A stretch of 64,000 nt of DNA from Chamaecyparis obtusa. Lineage: Eukaryota > Streptophyta > Pinopsida > Cupressales > Cupressaceae. A program made the translations under genes and the position numbers. Position 1 is the first letter of the stretch; each line of letters opens with the position of its first letter. The notes beneath the pieces were generated by a model. It searched no databases and had not been told where the DNA came from. It worked only from the letters and a program-made list of their open reading frames with translations. The stretch lies in the NCBI GenBank assembly GCA_027943335.1, contig BSBK01007032.1, positions 62,001-126,000 of the forward strand. Reading direction: 5' to 3'. This document shows, piece after piece, positions 1 through 10,720 of this stretch.

Positions 1-4
1 CAAT

Positions 5-1828
5 ATTAACTACTTTTACCCCCCAGCTGCTTAGACAGTAGCGTATTTGACCACTCTTCCAACAAAAATTGGAAGAGATCCTTATTGTCTTCGTCCTCTG
101 GCAGCGCTCCTCCAGCAAGCTTCTCCTGCACAAGACACAAAGTAGTGGTCGAATTCCTCATGATTTTGAGGGAAAATTTGTTGGTCAGCTTGTAGTGGTC
201 TTCAAGCCTCTAGACCTTCCTCTTGAGGTCATCGATGTCACTATCCATCTCCAAAAAAATTTCTTGAAAATGGCTTTGAAATTAGTCACCTCAGAGGGGG
301 ATTTGTCAACATTAGGATCATCCTCATGATTATGTGGTTCCTGGGTGGGGCTCAGAGGGGGGGTGGGGTTGATGGAGAGATTCTGAGTATGTTGGGGACT
401 GGAATGGGGGTGGGGGTTGCCTCTGTGGGGGCTAGTTAGATGATTAGAGGAGTCATTGAGGGACTCATGGGATGGGGAATCTTTTTCTGAGGCTTCATGG
501 GTAGCAGCCTTCTTAAGTCTGGACTTGCATTGCTCCTTAGAAATCTTGCTAAAGTGTCTATGCCCAGTGACACTAAGGTCCACCTCAATAATACCCAGGC
601 CCTCCAAATCTTTCTTCTTGGGGTCGGTTATGGAGGTACTTTCAGAATCAATTTTGAGGTCAATAGAGTCAGATATATAGGAGTCATCATGGTCAGTCCG
701 CTTCTTATGGGTCTTCTTCCATATTTTTCCTCTGACCATATCAGTCTCAGAAGTCTGAACAAATTGAAGGGGTTGAGAGGATTGGGTGGGTTTAGCAGCT
801 TCAACTGGAGGCACATTTTTGTTGATTTCCTGGATAATAGGGGGTTGGGGGGCACGACAGAGGATTTTGTGGAATTGGAAGAGGTGGAGGAGGAGCCCCT
901 GGTGGAGAATGGGGGTGGGCTTGTCTGGATTCGCCTTAATATCAGCAATATTACTTTCAATAGAATGAAGCAGATAAAAAGGAATAGACATCAAATCTTT
1001 ATTCCTAATATGGTTAAAAAATGGTAGGTGATAGTAGTAGTAAACAGTAAACGTACCCTCCAGAGTAAAGTATTTCATAATAATTAGATAGATTTTAGGC
1101 CAGAAGTCAGGGAGCTCCTCTCTATTGAACCCTCCTTGCTTTTTCACAGGTTGTTCCCCCTCCCGAAAAAACTAATTGAGGCTGGTGGGATCCGGGGTCC
1201 TGCTCATCTTGTATTTTCTACCAATCATGGGGAGACCAGTTGCTTTGGCAATAACTTCCTCATTCAGATGGAAATGAAGGTCTCCCACTGAGACCTTACG
1301 ATTATTCCAAGTGGAGATAAACTACTTCAAGATCCTCTCATCATGTCCTCCTCTCATGCACTCCATAAACCCCCAAATCCTGCCCTCTTTATAGTAATGA
1401 GTGACGAGTGCATCAAAGGAAAAGGCTTCATCAATCTTATCAGGTTCAATATGCAAAGTATTGCCCCCCATTTCAGATTCAGGATCAACCAACGTCGGAG
1501 GAGTAGAAAAACCAGAGAGCCGAGTAGGGTAGTAATTTTTAGCAGACCACATAAAATGGAAAAACTTTCCCCGAAACCTTTTAATGTAGCGTTTTCTTTG
1601 AGAAAGTCTTCAGGAGGTGCGCACCGTACCAACCAATCTAGCAGATCTATAGGTGTTATTAATGGAAATAATGTCGAGGATACACCCATTGTTTAAAATT
1701 GCCAAGTAGGCAGCCTGAGTCATTCCACCATTACCTTGCACGTATGGGAGGTGGTTATCAAAATGTATGGGGTGAAGAAACCACCTTTTACAATTCCCAA
1801 AAATCTTATGGACACAAGGGCACATGAT
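5..1828 (-). pseudogene. Decayed open frame of an unnamed repeat-encoded protein family (copy 1)
   Basis: Reading the minus strand from 1828 down gives protein-like sequence in several frames. It starts near MCPCVHKIFGNCKRW, continues through FMWSAKNYYP and ISTWNNRKVSVGDLHFHL, and then through the longest open piece (1147-185, 320 codons) with HLPFFNHIRNKDL. Joining these blocks requires frame changes and passes in-frame stops, so this is a broken gene. The C-terminal third (about 840-185) is Ser/Pro/His-rich with mixed charge, and in a neighbouring frame the end (260-5) reads as a coiled coil including DDLKRKV and LCLVQEKL. That coiled coil resembles the ends of the frames at 11333-12516 and 60850-62161. 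The N-terminal part with ATGLPMIGRKY faintly recalls the plant-mobile-domain style of transposon-derived proteins; this is a resemblance only. Its function is not recognised. It follows the LINE on the same strand without a visible poly(A). Confidence 0.45.
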
Positions 1829-1844
1829 CTAGCACAATTTTGAA

Positions 1845-3221
1845 TTAATCATGATAACGTGTCACAACGTTCAAATTCTTCTCCTCCTCGATGATATGTT
1901 GAGTCATCAAGGGAAATTCTAACACCTCATTCCAAGTGGTGAGTCTTTGCTGATGTAGGCCCATCACAGCCAAAGAATCAGTGGCCTGGTTCTCTTCTCT
2001 GTACGTGTGTTTGACAGTGAAATGCTGAAGGTTATTGAGAAGCATTTTTATTTCTAGCAGGATGGGGTTGGCTCTCCATCCGATGCTAGTCCCCCCTTTA
2101 ACAGCCTAGATTACGATTTTGGAATCCCCTTCAATAGCCATATGTCTTATATTCAAACTCATAGCGGTGTGGATTCCCCATAATAGAGCCATACTCTCAG
2201 CTTGAGTCACAGTGCTGTTAAAAATGGGTCTAGCATAAGCAACTACATAGCTGCCATTGTGGTCACGAAGGATCCCTCCTCCACCTTGGCCCTTAGCATT
2301 AGCAGCACCATCAAAATTTAATTTGATCCACCCCTTGGCAGGAGCCAGCCATCTAGTGGCTTTCCAGGAAACTTTCTTAGTGTCATCAAACTGAGAGAAC
2401 CCCTATAGGATATTCCAATTATCAGCAATTTTAACCTCCCAAGCCTTGGGGGGTGTAGAGGGGAGCTTCTAGTTGGCCACCTGAGTATTCTCACAAAGCA
2501 ATCTGGTACCAAGCTGGAAGCAAGTTCCAGTAGGGGTACACTCATCTTTGAAGATCCGGTTGTTCCTTTCCTTCTAGATCATCCAACAGACATGTGGGGG
2601 GATCAACCGCCAGAGCAGTTGGAGTAGCAGATGTTTAGAGGGAGAATTCCAGAAGCTAAATTGGTGAACCTCCCTACTAAAGACCCATTGGACCCCTATT
2701 TTTCAAATGACTTCATGCCATATATTACTAGCATATTCACAGTGTATAAACAAATGATTTATTGTTTCTTCCTCTTTCAAGCAAAGGGCACATCTATTCG
2801 CCATGGAGAAGCCCCTTTTAACTAGGTTGTCTTGAGTTAGAAATTTTCCATGCATGAGAGTCCACCAAAAAAAGTTAATTTTCGGTGTGAGTTGAGGGAT
2901 CCAGATCTTCTTCCAATCCTCTGAGTTACCATTTTCCTTTAATAACAGATTGTAAGCATATTTGATAGAGAACCTCCCTGATTGGGTGGGGGCCCATAGG
3001 ATAGTATCCTCATGGTCTAAAATTATGATGTTAAGGTTCTCCATGAGCTCCTTCCCCATTTGTTTTAGATCCTGTCTATCCAGCAGCCATGTCTGTATGT
3101 CCTTCCACTCTCTACCGGTCATATAATTAGAGACTCCATTGCCAAGAATAGGTCTAAGGTGCTCCATGAGAGGTTTGAATTTACATCCCAGATTGGGGAG
3201 GTTAAGGATCCAGTGATCCAT
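1845..3221 (-). pseudogene. LINE connection zinc finger and RNase H domain, inactive
   Basis: Downstream of the RT, the block 3221-2703 shows a typical LINE zf-RVT region, with FFWWTLMHGKFLTQDNL and ANRCALCLKEEETINHLFIHC carrying the Cys/His pattern. From about 2345 the frame gives an RNase H type-1 fold: FDGAANAKGQGGGG (first acidic residue), TQAESMALLWGIH (Glu) and IEGDSKIVI (Asp), then VKHTYREENQATDSLA near the end. The three expected acidic catalytic residues are visible. Stops interrupt the frame between 2100 and 2700 (for example just after GDSKIVI), so no continuous protein can be made. It would degrade RNA in the RNA/DNA hybrid in a working element. Confidence 0.85.
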
Positions 3222-4578
3222 CTAGAACCTAGTAGACTTCCCATTGCCGACCTGCCAGAAAGCCCCCTTGGCAATGATGTTCCTACAATTGCAGATGTTC
3301 TTCCATAGTTTGGAACCAGTAGGAAGGTTAGTATCTTGGAACCTCCTATTAAACGGGAGGCCTTGGTGATATTTGGCTTCTATTATTTTACACCATTTAG
3401 CCTTTCCCTCAAAGAGCTTCCAAGCAATCTTGGTCGATAGAGCCTTATTCATGTAGTTGGTTTTTCTTAACCCCAAACCACCAAAATGTTTCGGAAGGCA
3501 AACCGTGTCCCAATTCACAAGAGACAACCTCTTTTTCTCCTCTGATCCAGTCCATAGGAAGGTCCTCTGGATCTTGTCCAACTTTTCAACCATGTTGCTC
3601 TTGATCTTAAAGAGTGATAGGAAATAGATGGGGACACCTTGAAGGGTAGTTGCCACCAACTGAAGTTTGCTAGCATTGCTCAACATTTTCCCTTTCCAAC
3701 CCGCAAGCTTTTTCTGAGTCCTTTCAAGAATAGAATTCCAAAAATTTTGAGCGACCTCTTTGACAGTGAGTGGAAGACCCAGGTAGGTGTAAGGAAGAGA
3801 AGTAGAGAGGCATCCAAGGATTCGAAGCATTTTATTTTGAGTCTCTAGAGGCATATTGAAGAAGAATAGAAAACTCTTTTGATAGTTAATGCATTGACCA
3901 GAAGCCCAAGTGTAGCACTCTAGAATTTGCTTCCAATACCTTGCCTTGGGGCTAGTAGAAGCTAGTTTAACCCCCTTAATTAACCCTCTTTCTGATAGCA
4001 TACAAAGATTCCTGCTAAGAATATTAGCAACCATAATAAAAAGATAAGGTGAGAGGGGGTCTCCCTGTCTGAGACCTTTTTTCAAGGTGAAGAAGCCCCC
4101 TGGGGAGCCATTAACCAAGATAGAGAAGCACATCGTTTGGGTACATTCCTTGATGATTTGGATAGTTTTGTCCTTGAACCCCATTTTTCTAAGAATTTTG
4201 ATCAAAAAAGACCAATTGACCTTGTCATAAGCTTTAGAAATATCCAATTTAAAGGCCATACCTAGAATCTTGCTCTTGTCCATAGAATGAATGATCTCAT
4301 GGGTAGCAATAGCCGCATCCAAAACTTTCCTTCCTGGGACAAATCCCTTTTGAGTGGGACAAATTAACTTCTCCAGCAGAGGCTTTATCCTACCAATAGG
4401 AATCTGGGTAAGAATTTTGTAGAAGGTATTGCAGAGGCTTATAGGTCAGAAATCCAGCATAGAGGAAGAATTGTCAAGTTTTGGAATGAGGGCAATGTAG
4501 GTTTGGTTATGTTGTCGGAGAAAATGTCCAGTTCTGAAGAAATCCCTAGCAGCACGGATTACATCAGAACTTGTCTTA
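3222..4578 (-). pseudogene. LINE reverse transcriptase domain, inactive
   Basis: This is the reverse transcriptase of the truncated LINE. It would prime on nicked DNA and copy the element RNA. Visible motifs are [41 protein letters not shown] (the first catalytic Asp region) and [13 protein letters not shown]. The segment that should follow, with the F/Y-x-DD active-site pair, is missing: the reading goes from [11 protein letters not shown] straight to [12 protein letters not shown], so an internal deletion near 3925-3960 removed the catalytic core. A TGA lies directly before PISLCN, and a TAG at about 3219-3221 replaces the conserved Trp of the GNG...FW.D.W motif. The family assignment is secure; the activity is certainly lost. 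Confidence 0.9.
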
Positions 4579-5400
4579 CATGTTAATCATTGTCAAAATA
4601 ATTCTTTCTGATCCCCGACATTAAGATCAATAGTTAGAAGAAAATAAATGAATATGTTGTTCATTCTCATAATCTCTTAATCACACCTTTCATATATGAA
4701 TCTCTTAAACACAGCAAAATCCCATACTTACATTGTATACAGATTCACCTCTTTTTCTTGTTTTCTTTAACATAATTGAAGGCATACTTCATACTTGTTT
4801 TATTCATAAAAAAAACATGTTAGTAATGGCGCTTTGTTATTTTACTCTTAATAAGAGATCATCATCTTTATAATAAGTCGACCATTTTAAATAATCTTAG
4901 TTGTTCTCTTAATTTTATTGTAATTATTGTCCATGACCAATGTTGACCATTGCTTCGTCCATTACCTGCATTATTGTCTTTGATACTTAATTTCCATCAC
5001 TGTGATACTAAATGATACTCCCTTAATGATAATAGCTACCATTAATTTATTCATTCTAGTGGTAGTCAGATCCTTGCTGAGTGACTGATGTCAAGGCTGG
5101 TCATCATCGATGCTTTTCTATCATCTTATAGCGATATTATAGCGATATGATGGACCCATATGATGGTATTCGATATTATAGCGATAAGACAAGTCTCCAC
5201 TCGATAGGGATTTATGTATGGTCAAACCATATGAAATTATTTCATCATTCTTCCATTATCATGACTCTCTTATTTCCAAGTGAGTTGAAAAAGGGAAAAA
5301 TGGGGCCCTGGGCAGCACTCACCAGACGGCCAGACAAGCTGAGTTGTGCAGAGTTTGTATCGATGAATGTAAGATAATTTAGGTCATTGAAATCATAGCT
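4579..5400. other. Intergenic AT-rich DNA
   Basis: No protein-like frame is supported here. The only local structure is a short repeated phrase GATATTATAGCGATA near 5124-5185, present about two to three times. It marks the left flank of protease pseudogene A. Confidence 0.5.
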
Positions 5401-5555
5401 AGATTGATATTTTCTATGGTGTGCACCACTGAATAAAATAATTTGTATGAAGTGCCCCACTGAATATAATAATTTCAAAAAAGTGCCCCACTGAATAAAA
5501 TAATCATAGGTAAAGGTATGATTTTCCAAAAAGTGCGCCACAGAATAAAACCAAC
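5400..5555. repeat. Short form of the protease-upstream tandem repeat
   Basis: Three to four units of the type AGTGCCCCACTGAATAAAAT separated by AATT/TAAT spacers, including the phrase AATCATAGGTAAAG. The same repeat forms the long arrays at 27190-28070 and 37318-38730. All lie upstream of an aspartic protease copy in the same orientation, which links the copies as products of one duplicated unit. Confidence 0.8.
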
Positions 5556-5559
5556 TACA

Positions 5560-5810
5560 AAAAGGTCTTTGCAGGGAACAGTTAATGGGTTCTCTTTATA
5601 AATGAGAAAAGCTTGCAGCAAAGATATAAGTTGGTCATGCATAGCTGAGAATAATCAAAGTCCATAGAAATGATGAATTGTTAGTCTTTGCAGGGAGCAG
5701 TTATCCTAAAAAATGTTAGTCTTTATAAACTAGAAAAGCTTGCAGAAAAGATCAATGTTAGTCATGCATAACTGAGAACAAGCGCTAATGTCATCCGCTT
5801 TGCTCTTTTA
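5560..5810 (+). promoter_or_regulatory. Duplicated TATA-containing promoter segment of pseudogene A
   Basis: Two related blocks each hold a TATA-like core, TTTATAAAT near 5594 and TTTATAAAC near 5726, followed by AGAAAAGCTTGCAG and a shared GTCATGCATA-x-CTGAGAA phrase. The same promoter phrase, including AAACGAGACAA and GCAGCAAAAGATA, precedes the intact protease near 38800. Promoter function is inferred from position and the TATA core. Confidence 0.5.
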
Positions 5811-5889
5811 TTTAGGTTTTTTCTAATAATAATCAAAGTCCACAGAAGCACTGAATAATAGGCTATAAATTCAAGTAGAGTCCACCAGT

Positions 5890-7094
5890 ATGAAAGTAAG
5901 GTCCTGTGTAATTATGGTTGCGCTGAGTATTTTCAAGTCAGTGGTCTTAATAATAATCCTCTTATACTCCCTTTCCATTACATTTTGCGATGGGGGGAAG
6001 CTAGCCAATTATTACATGGTGGATTTGATCCGCTAATAGTCTGCTCGGTCTCCACTGATGAAAGCCCACAACCTGACGATGGCTCAGCGAGTGCGGCTAT
6101 CTCTCGAGAGGAGCAAAAGGTGGCTGGAAAGGCTGCAAGCCATGGAAAAAGGGGATAATTTTTACAGCCCAGTAAGCACAGGGGACGGTGAATTCCTAAT
6201 GCAAATGGGCATAGGGCATCCCAGTCTAGTGCTTCAGCATATGCTCATCGACATAGGCAGCAACCTCATTTGGCTGCAATTTGGACCCAAATGCCCCATC
6301 TGTTATCCCCAGCAAGATCCCTTGTACAACCCCCATACATCTTCCACCTACAAAAATCTCTCATGTCACAACAAATTTTGTACTGGATCGAATGAAAATT
6401 TTTGCAGCCCTCCTGACACTTACGAGTACCTTTATAAATATGGAGTCCTTTCGAGCACAACTAGAGACATGGCGACAGAAACATTCAGTCTGAAAAGAAT
6501 GGGTTCTACTTCATCTAGGTGGGAAGCTCTGCCTCCCCTTGCCTTTGTATGCGGTCACCAGCAGGAGGGACCTACTATCGCTGACGGCGCTAGTTTAGTC
6601 AGTCTTGGAAGAGGCATGATTTCGATGGTGTCTCAGCTGTCCAAGTTTCTACTATCTTGACTTGCATGGGATCAGAGTTGGCGGCACGATGATTAAGTAT
6701 CCGACTTCCATGTTCGAATATGGCAGACTAGCAATCAATTATAAAAGTACACTTACTATCCTAGTGGATCATGCGTACAAGCCCTTCTTGGCCACCTGTG
6801 AATGCCCCTTCTTTTGGATTCGATCTTTTCTATGAAAGCAACCTTCCCATATCGAAGCTTCCATAAATTGCCTTTCATTTTGCAAGAAATGCAATGTTTA
6901 TTGTACCTCCACAGAACTCGCTTGTATCTACGGAAGATCACAAATGTCACTTGTTGTGCTTGGCATATTCTAGTGTAGGGCTTGAAGGTGAAATATCCAT
7001 ATTTGGAAATCCTTAGCACCATAATTTCAATATGATTTATGATTTGGGCAAGAACAAACTCTCATTTTCTCCTGCCATTTGTGACAATCTGTGA
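5890..7094 (+). pseudogene. Nepenthesin-like aspartic protease pseudogene A
   Basis: This is homologous along its length to the intact gene at 38946-40295. The start ATGAAAGTAAGG at 5890 gives a hydrophobic N-terminus (LIIILLYSLS) and a propeptide-like region. The frame is broken by tandem stops TAA TAG at 6034-6039. The first catalytic motif reads DIGSN instead of DTGSD. The cysteine-rich insert is partly kept (GPKCPICYPQQDPLYNP). About 150 bp is deleted at 6650, joining the SMVSQL region directly to the YYLDLHG region, and the second catalytic motif is changed to INYKS, losing the Asp. The C-terminal block YDLGKNKLSFSP remains, and the stop is at 7092-7094. Both active-site motifs and the frame are lost, so no active enzyme is expected. 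Confidence 0.92.
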
Positions 7095-7310
7095 TCTCTT
7101 TCTTTAAAATTGTACTCTTCAAGTCGATATGTAATAAGGTGATGTGTAGACACATCTCTAGGTCAATATGTAATAATTTAATGTCTAGACATGTAATAAT
7201 TTGATTTCTATTATGTATATCGATATTTTAGGCATTGTCTATACAGCTTCGATAAGGAATTTCTTATTCCATCGACATCATAGGTTCTATGTATCTATCT
7301 ATATCATCTT
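7095..7310 (+). other. Former 3' UTR of pseudogene A
   Basis: This stretch matches the regions after the intact protease (40296-40545) and after fragment D (48187-48430). Shared phrases are AATAAGGTGATGTGTAGACA and GTCAATATGTAAT, and it ends in a TCTATCTA-type microsatellite. The similarity stops near 7310, where the next LTR begins. Confidence 0.75.
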
Positions 7311-7718
7311 AAAATGGAATCACTTCCATGTTAAGAGCATTTATCCCTTTGAGTAAATGGTTTGGGGTCATCTTGAACACCTTGAATTGATCTTTTCTTT
7401 GATCTGGCTTTCTCCCCTCTTTCCACTTCTTTTCTACTTCATTCTAGGTAAAATTAGGGTTAGGATCTTAAGGATTCTCTTGAATTTCCCTCTTTTGTGG
7501 CTCTATTTTCTAGGTAGGACTTACAAATAGGTCCTCCTAAACTTCATCATGTTCATCATAGGATTTTGTACCTCTCACTGGCACTCTACCCTATTTTGGC
7601 ATCATTTCTAGGTCTCCAGGCACCCCCGGGACCTCCTGTTTCTCACTCTGACTAAGACCCTAAAATATGTGCCCTTAAGGTCAAAATCGACCTAAAGGGG
7701 TCAAAATTGACCTAAAGG

Positions 7719-7738
7719 GGTCAAGGTCGACCTTGACC
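7719..7738. repeat. Perfect 20-bp palindrome in G1 LTR
   Basis: GGTCAAGGTCGACCTTGACC is a perfect inverted repeat. It lies inside a cluster of GGTCAAAATYGACC-type phrases (7675-7745) that recurs more loosely near 8640-8720. Confidence 0.8.
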
Positions 7739-7976
7739 CTAACCTAGTCAGGTTTGAGCTCATCCTTGACCCTGGGTTCAAATTTCAAAGTCTTAGGATC
7801 TTCGGTTGTCGGGTTTCAAAAATAAATGTTTTCCCGCTTCTGGGTCTATTGTTTTGGTCTCTAAAATGGTAAAATCTTAAATTGTATTTAATTTAGGTCC
7901 ATTCCTATAGGTTTGAGGCCTAATTGGAATTTAATTCCCCAAGGTGGCCCCTCTAGAGGAGTGTGCCCTAGTTCAC

Positions 7977-7985
7977 TATAAAAGG
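7977..7985 (+). promoter_or_regulatory. TATA box in LTR of element G1
   Basis: The core TATAAAAGG sits in the middle of the LTR and is followed within 30 bp by pyrimidine-rich sequence suited to a start site. Confidence 0.6.
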
Positions 7986-8990
7986 AGGGCTTCCTCTCTC
8001 ATTTTCACATCTCATCCTCAAGCAATTTCTCTCAAGCTCTCAAGGTGATCAAGCAAGCATTCCATTCAAGCAAGCATTCAAGTCCTCTTCTATATCCAAG
8101 TTCTCCATTGAAGATCAAGGATTCAAGCATCCAAGCCATTGAAGGGATTTGGTTCAAGCATTTAAGATTTATCATTCAAACCCTAGATCTAGCCATCATG
8201 ATGGTGTGATCTTCCTTCAAGATCCTTTTGTTCATCTTCAAGATCCATTTCATTCTTCCCTCAAGGTGGATTCCAAGAATACAACCATGGAGGTTTGATT
8301 TACATTTGTTGATCTTATGTTCAAGCTTTCATATTAACATATTTGATTACATTTCAAATACAATTGCATTATCTATTGAATTTCATAGCTTCATTGTTAG
8401 ATCTACTTCTACTACTTGCTAGCATTCTTCATTTCAATTTCAATATTAAGGTTGATTCCAAATCAGGGTTTGACTGAGGAAAACCCCCCAAACAAACAAA
8501 CAAAACCATTTTTCTTGCAGGTACAGGTGTAGAATTTTAGATCTAAGAGTAGATTTGGATACCCTTTTCGGTGAACTTTCAGGATTTGTGAACAGAATCA
8601 GAATCAGACTTCAAATAAAGAATGTAGTTTTTGACCTTTTATGATGGTCAAATCCGACCTCACACCTGACCTGGTCAGGTACAACCTCGATTTTGACCCA
8701 ACCTCGATTTTGACCCTGATTCAATCTTGAAAAAAGATTTCTGGGTTTTGTAGATCTCGCAATTTCAGTTTAAAATTGTGGGAATCAACAATTTTTGAGA
8801 TCGTTTGATAGGGATTTCAGCCGATTCTTGTCCAGAGGTAAGTACTTTTATTTCTTAATTTCAATATTAGTCATCTATATTTACTTTCCATATCAATACA
8901 ATTTCATGTAAGTGTAAAATATTGGCTTTGGGGTCTCTTTTATGTGCAAGCCATTGTTCTAGGACCCCATACACTATTTTATCCTTTACA

Positions 8991-9108
8991 TTTTGGTGAA
9001 CCCGACACACTTGCCCCTTTCTTTTGTGATTTAGATGCTCTATTGTGTTAGATCTCCCTTTCTATTATCTTGTGTGTTCACCCATTTCATTTTGGTGAAC
9101 CCGACATA
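8991..9108 (+). other. Primer-binding-like sequence, present twice
   Basis: TTTTGGTGAACCCGACA follows the LTR at 8991 and is repeated about 98 bp later (9088-9106). A third relative, TTTTGGTGAGCCCTACA, follows the LTR of another element at 19463. Starting with TGG is what a tRNA-primed PBS requires. The matching tRNA could not be assigned by eye. Confidence 0.5.
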
Positions 9109-9324
9109 CTTACTCTCTTTCTTTTTGGTGTTAGATCATTTGTTTTCTTGCCTTAAGATTAGATTTCCTTTATGCTCTTGCATTTACATTTCAAAAATAC
9201 AAAAAAATTGTAAAATTTCTTCAAAAATACAAAAAACATTTACATTGCTTTGTGGAATTAGATGCCCTATTGTGTTTGATTTTCATTTGAATGCATTTGG
9301 ATATATCTAGATCTATTTATTATC

Positions 9325-10254
9325 ATGTTGCATAAGTTGTTTCAAATGTTGCATGGTGTTACACCTAGAAAGACTTCATTTATTACATGTGATCTCCATC
9401 ATATTTCTCTTTATGGAGAGGACTTGGGGATTGATCTTAATTCTTATCCTAATAGATGTCCTTCTTCCCCCTCTAGGGATCAAGCTTTAGTGAATTATGA
9501 TGACCCTACAATGTGATTTATTGGTAGAGATGATAATCCTCCTATTTGAGATGAACCTTTGGATTTGGATGTTGATTACTCTCTTCCTCATGAAACCATT
9601 GTGAATGATCCCTTGGATAACAACATTGATTTTACCCCTCCTCACAAAGAAACTTTGATTCAAGAGGGTGATTTATTAATAGATGACATATTGATACATG
9701 ATGATAACTCTTTTTCTAACACACATGTAGACATTTTAGTGAAAGAAGATGATATTATAGATCCTCTACCTCCATTTGAGATTCCTTCTAGTGATGAGGC
9801 ATTAGTGGAGAATGATATGAGTTCCCTTAATGCTCTCCCTTTTAGTGGTGATCCTATGGAGAATCAAGATCTTACCTCATTTCCTCCTAGGATGTCCTCT
9901 TTTCTTCCTTCTTGTGAATCTATTTGTAGTGTTGAGACAACTAAAATGGTTTATCCTAAACCCTTGTTAACTGTCAAAGGTTTTCCTTTCCTTACTATCA
10001 AAGGTAAACCTATGGATTCTTTCAATGATCAAGATTTGATAGCTCACACATATCGTACAAGGAATAACTTTCAACCTAATCTAGTGGTTTCTACTTCTTT
10101 GCCACCTTCTCAACCTATTCTTCCTCCTCCACCCCATCTTCCTAGCAAGGAGTATGATTTGATAACTCAATTGAAAAATACTCCTACCAAGATTTCTTTA
10201 TGGGAGCTTCTTCAAACTTCACCTACCTACTATGAAGCCTTGAAAAATCTCTAG
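9325..10254 (+). pseudogene. Gypsy-type Gag/spacer region of element G1
   Basis: An open reading covers 9559-10254 and continues upstream to 9325 across two stops (near 9515 and 9549). The product is acidic and low in complexity in its N-terminal part (many Asp/Glu, DDILIHDDN, EDDIIDPLPPFEIP). It is proline-rich near its end (PPSQPILPPPPHLP), then carries YDLITQLKNTPTKISLWELL, a block typically found just before the protease in plant gypsy polyproteins. No zinc knuckle is seen. A stop and frame change at 10252-10256 separate it from the protease. It is interpreted as the Gag-to-protease spacer of a decayed polyprotein; a classical capsid domain was not recognised. Confidence 0.65.
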
Positions 10255-10720
10255 AAACTCTTCCTACTCCACCTCCTAATAAAGAGAACATCAATAACTT
10301 CTTACAATGCATGCATGCTACCCCAGGTCCTCCTGACATTGTATTTACTCAAAAGGATTTACCATCTAAAGAAGTTCAAAATCAGTATGATGCTCTTATG
10401 GTTGTTGTTACTATCAATAAAAGTATCATTCGTAGGACCTTGATTGATAATGGATCTGGGCTTAACATTTTTAGTATGGACATTCTCAAAGCAATTAATG
10501 CCGATCTTTCAACTATTCAACTTGACAATGTTGCTATTCTTGGCTTTGATAACATTGCTAAGAACACTTTAGGCATCATTACCTTACCTATCAAAGTAGG
10601 ACCGGTCATCCTGAATACACCTATTCATGTTATGCCTGGACCTCTCAACTATAACCTTCTTTTGGGTCGACCTTGGCTGCATGAGGTGCATGTTGTTCCT
10701 TCCACCCTTCACTGAAAAGT
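10255..10720 (+). pseudogene. Retropepsin-type protease of element G1
   Basis: The open block 10311-10715 (134 codons) contains RTLIDNGSGLNIFS, the active-site signature of plant gypsy retropepsins, with catalytic Asp at codon 46. It has the downstream hydrophobic ILGFDN and the terminal LLLGRPWLHEVHVVPSTLH, the usual LGRPW block. Such proteases cleave the Gag-Pol polyprotein. The frame ends in a TGA exactly where relatives continue into a KIKF-type segment, and here KVKFIHNNG follows the stop in frame, so the TGA is secondary. There is no reverse transcriptase, RNase H or integrase downstream. Confidence 0.85.

Larger units (their letters stand above)
1845..4578 (-). mobile_element. 5'-truncated plant LINE (non-LTR retrotransposon)
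   Basis: Minus-strand reading gives, in order, an RT domain (4578-3222), a zinc-finger-like connection region (3221-about 2600) and an RNase H domain (about 2345-1848), which is the normal 3' order of a plant L1-type LINE. The endonuclease half is missing: homology begins just upstream of the [16 protein letters not shown] block near 4440 and stops near 4578, a typical 5' truncation. No poly(A) or target duplication was identified at the 1845 end, so the 3' boundary is set by the RNase H stop. Several in-frame stops and an internal deletion of the catalytic RT motif show it is dead. Confidence 0.88.
7329..8990 (+). repeat. Candidate 5' LTR of a Ty3/gypsy-type element (element G1)
   Basis: The right edge is well placed: the sequence ends in CA at 8990 and is followed at once by TTTTGGTGAACCCGAC, the presumed primer-binding region. 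The left edge is set at TGTTAAGAGC (7329) because homology to the protease 3' flank ends just before it and TG...CA termini result; this edge is tentative. A strong TATA core (TATAAAAGG, 7977-7985) followed by a CT/CAAG-rich leader fits a U3-R-U5 layout. No second copy of this LTR was found in the window, so the element is truncated on its 3' side. Confidence 0.55.

Noticed and set aside
1322..1696. Plus-strand frames in the first 1.7 kb
   Set aside because: They are antisense shadows of the minus-strand protein-like reading, which has better motif continuity.
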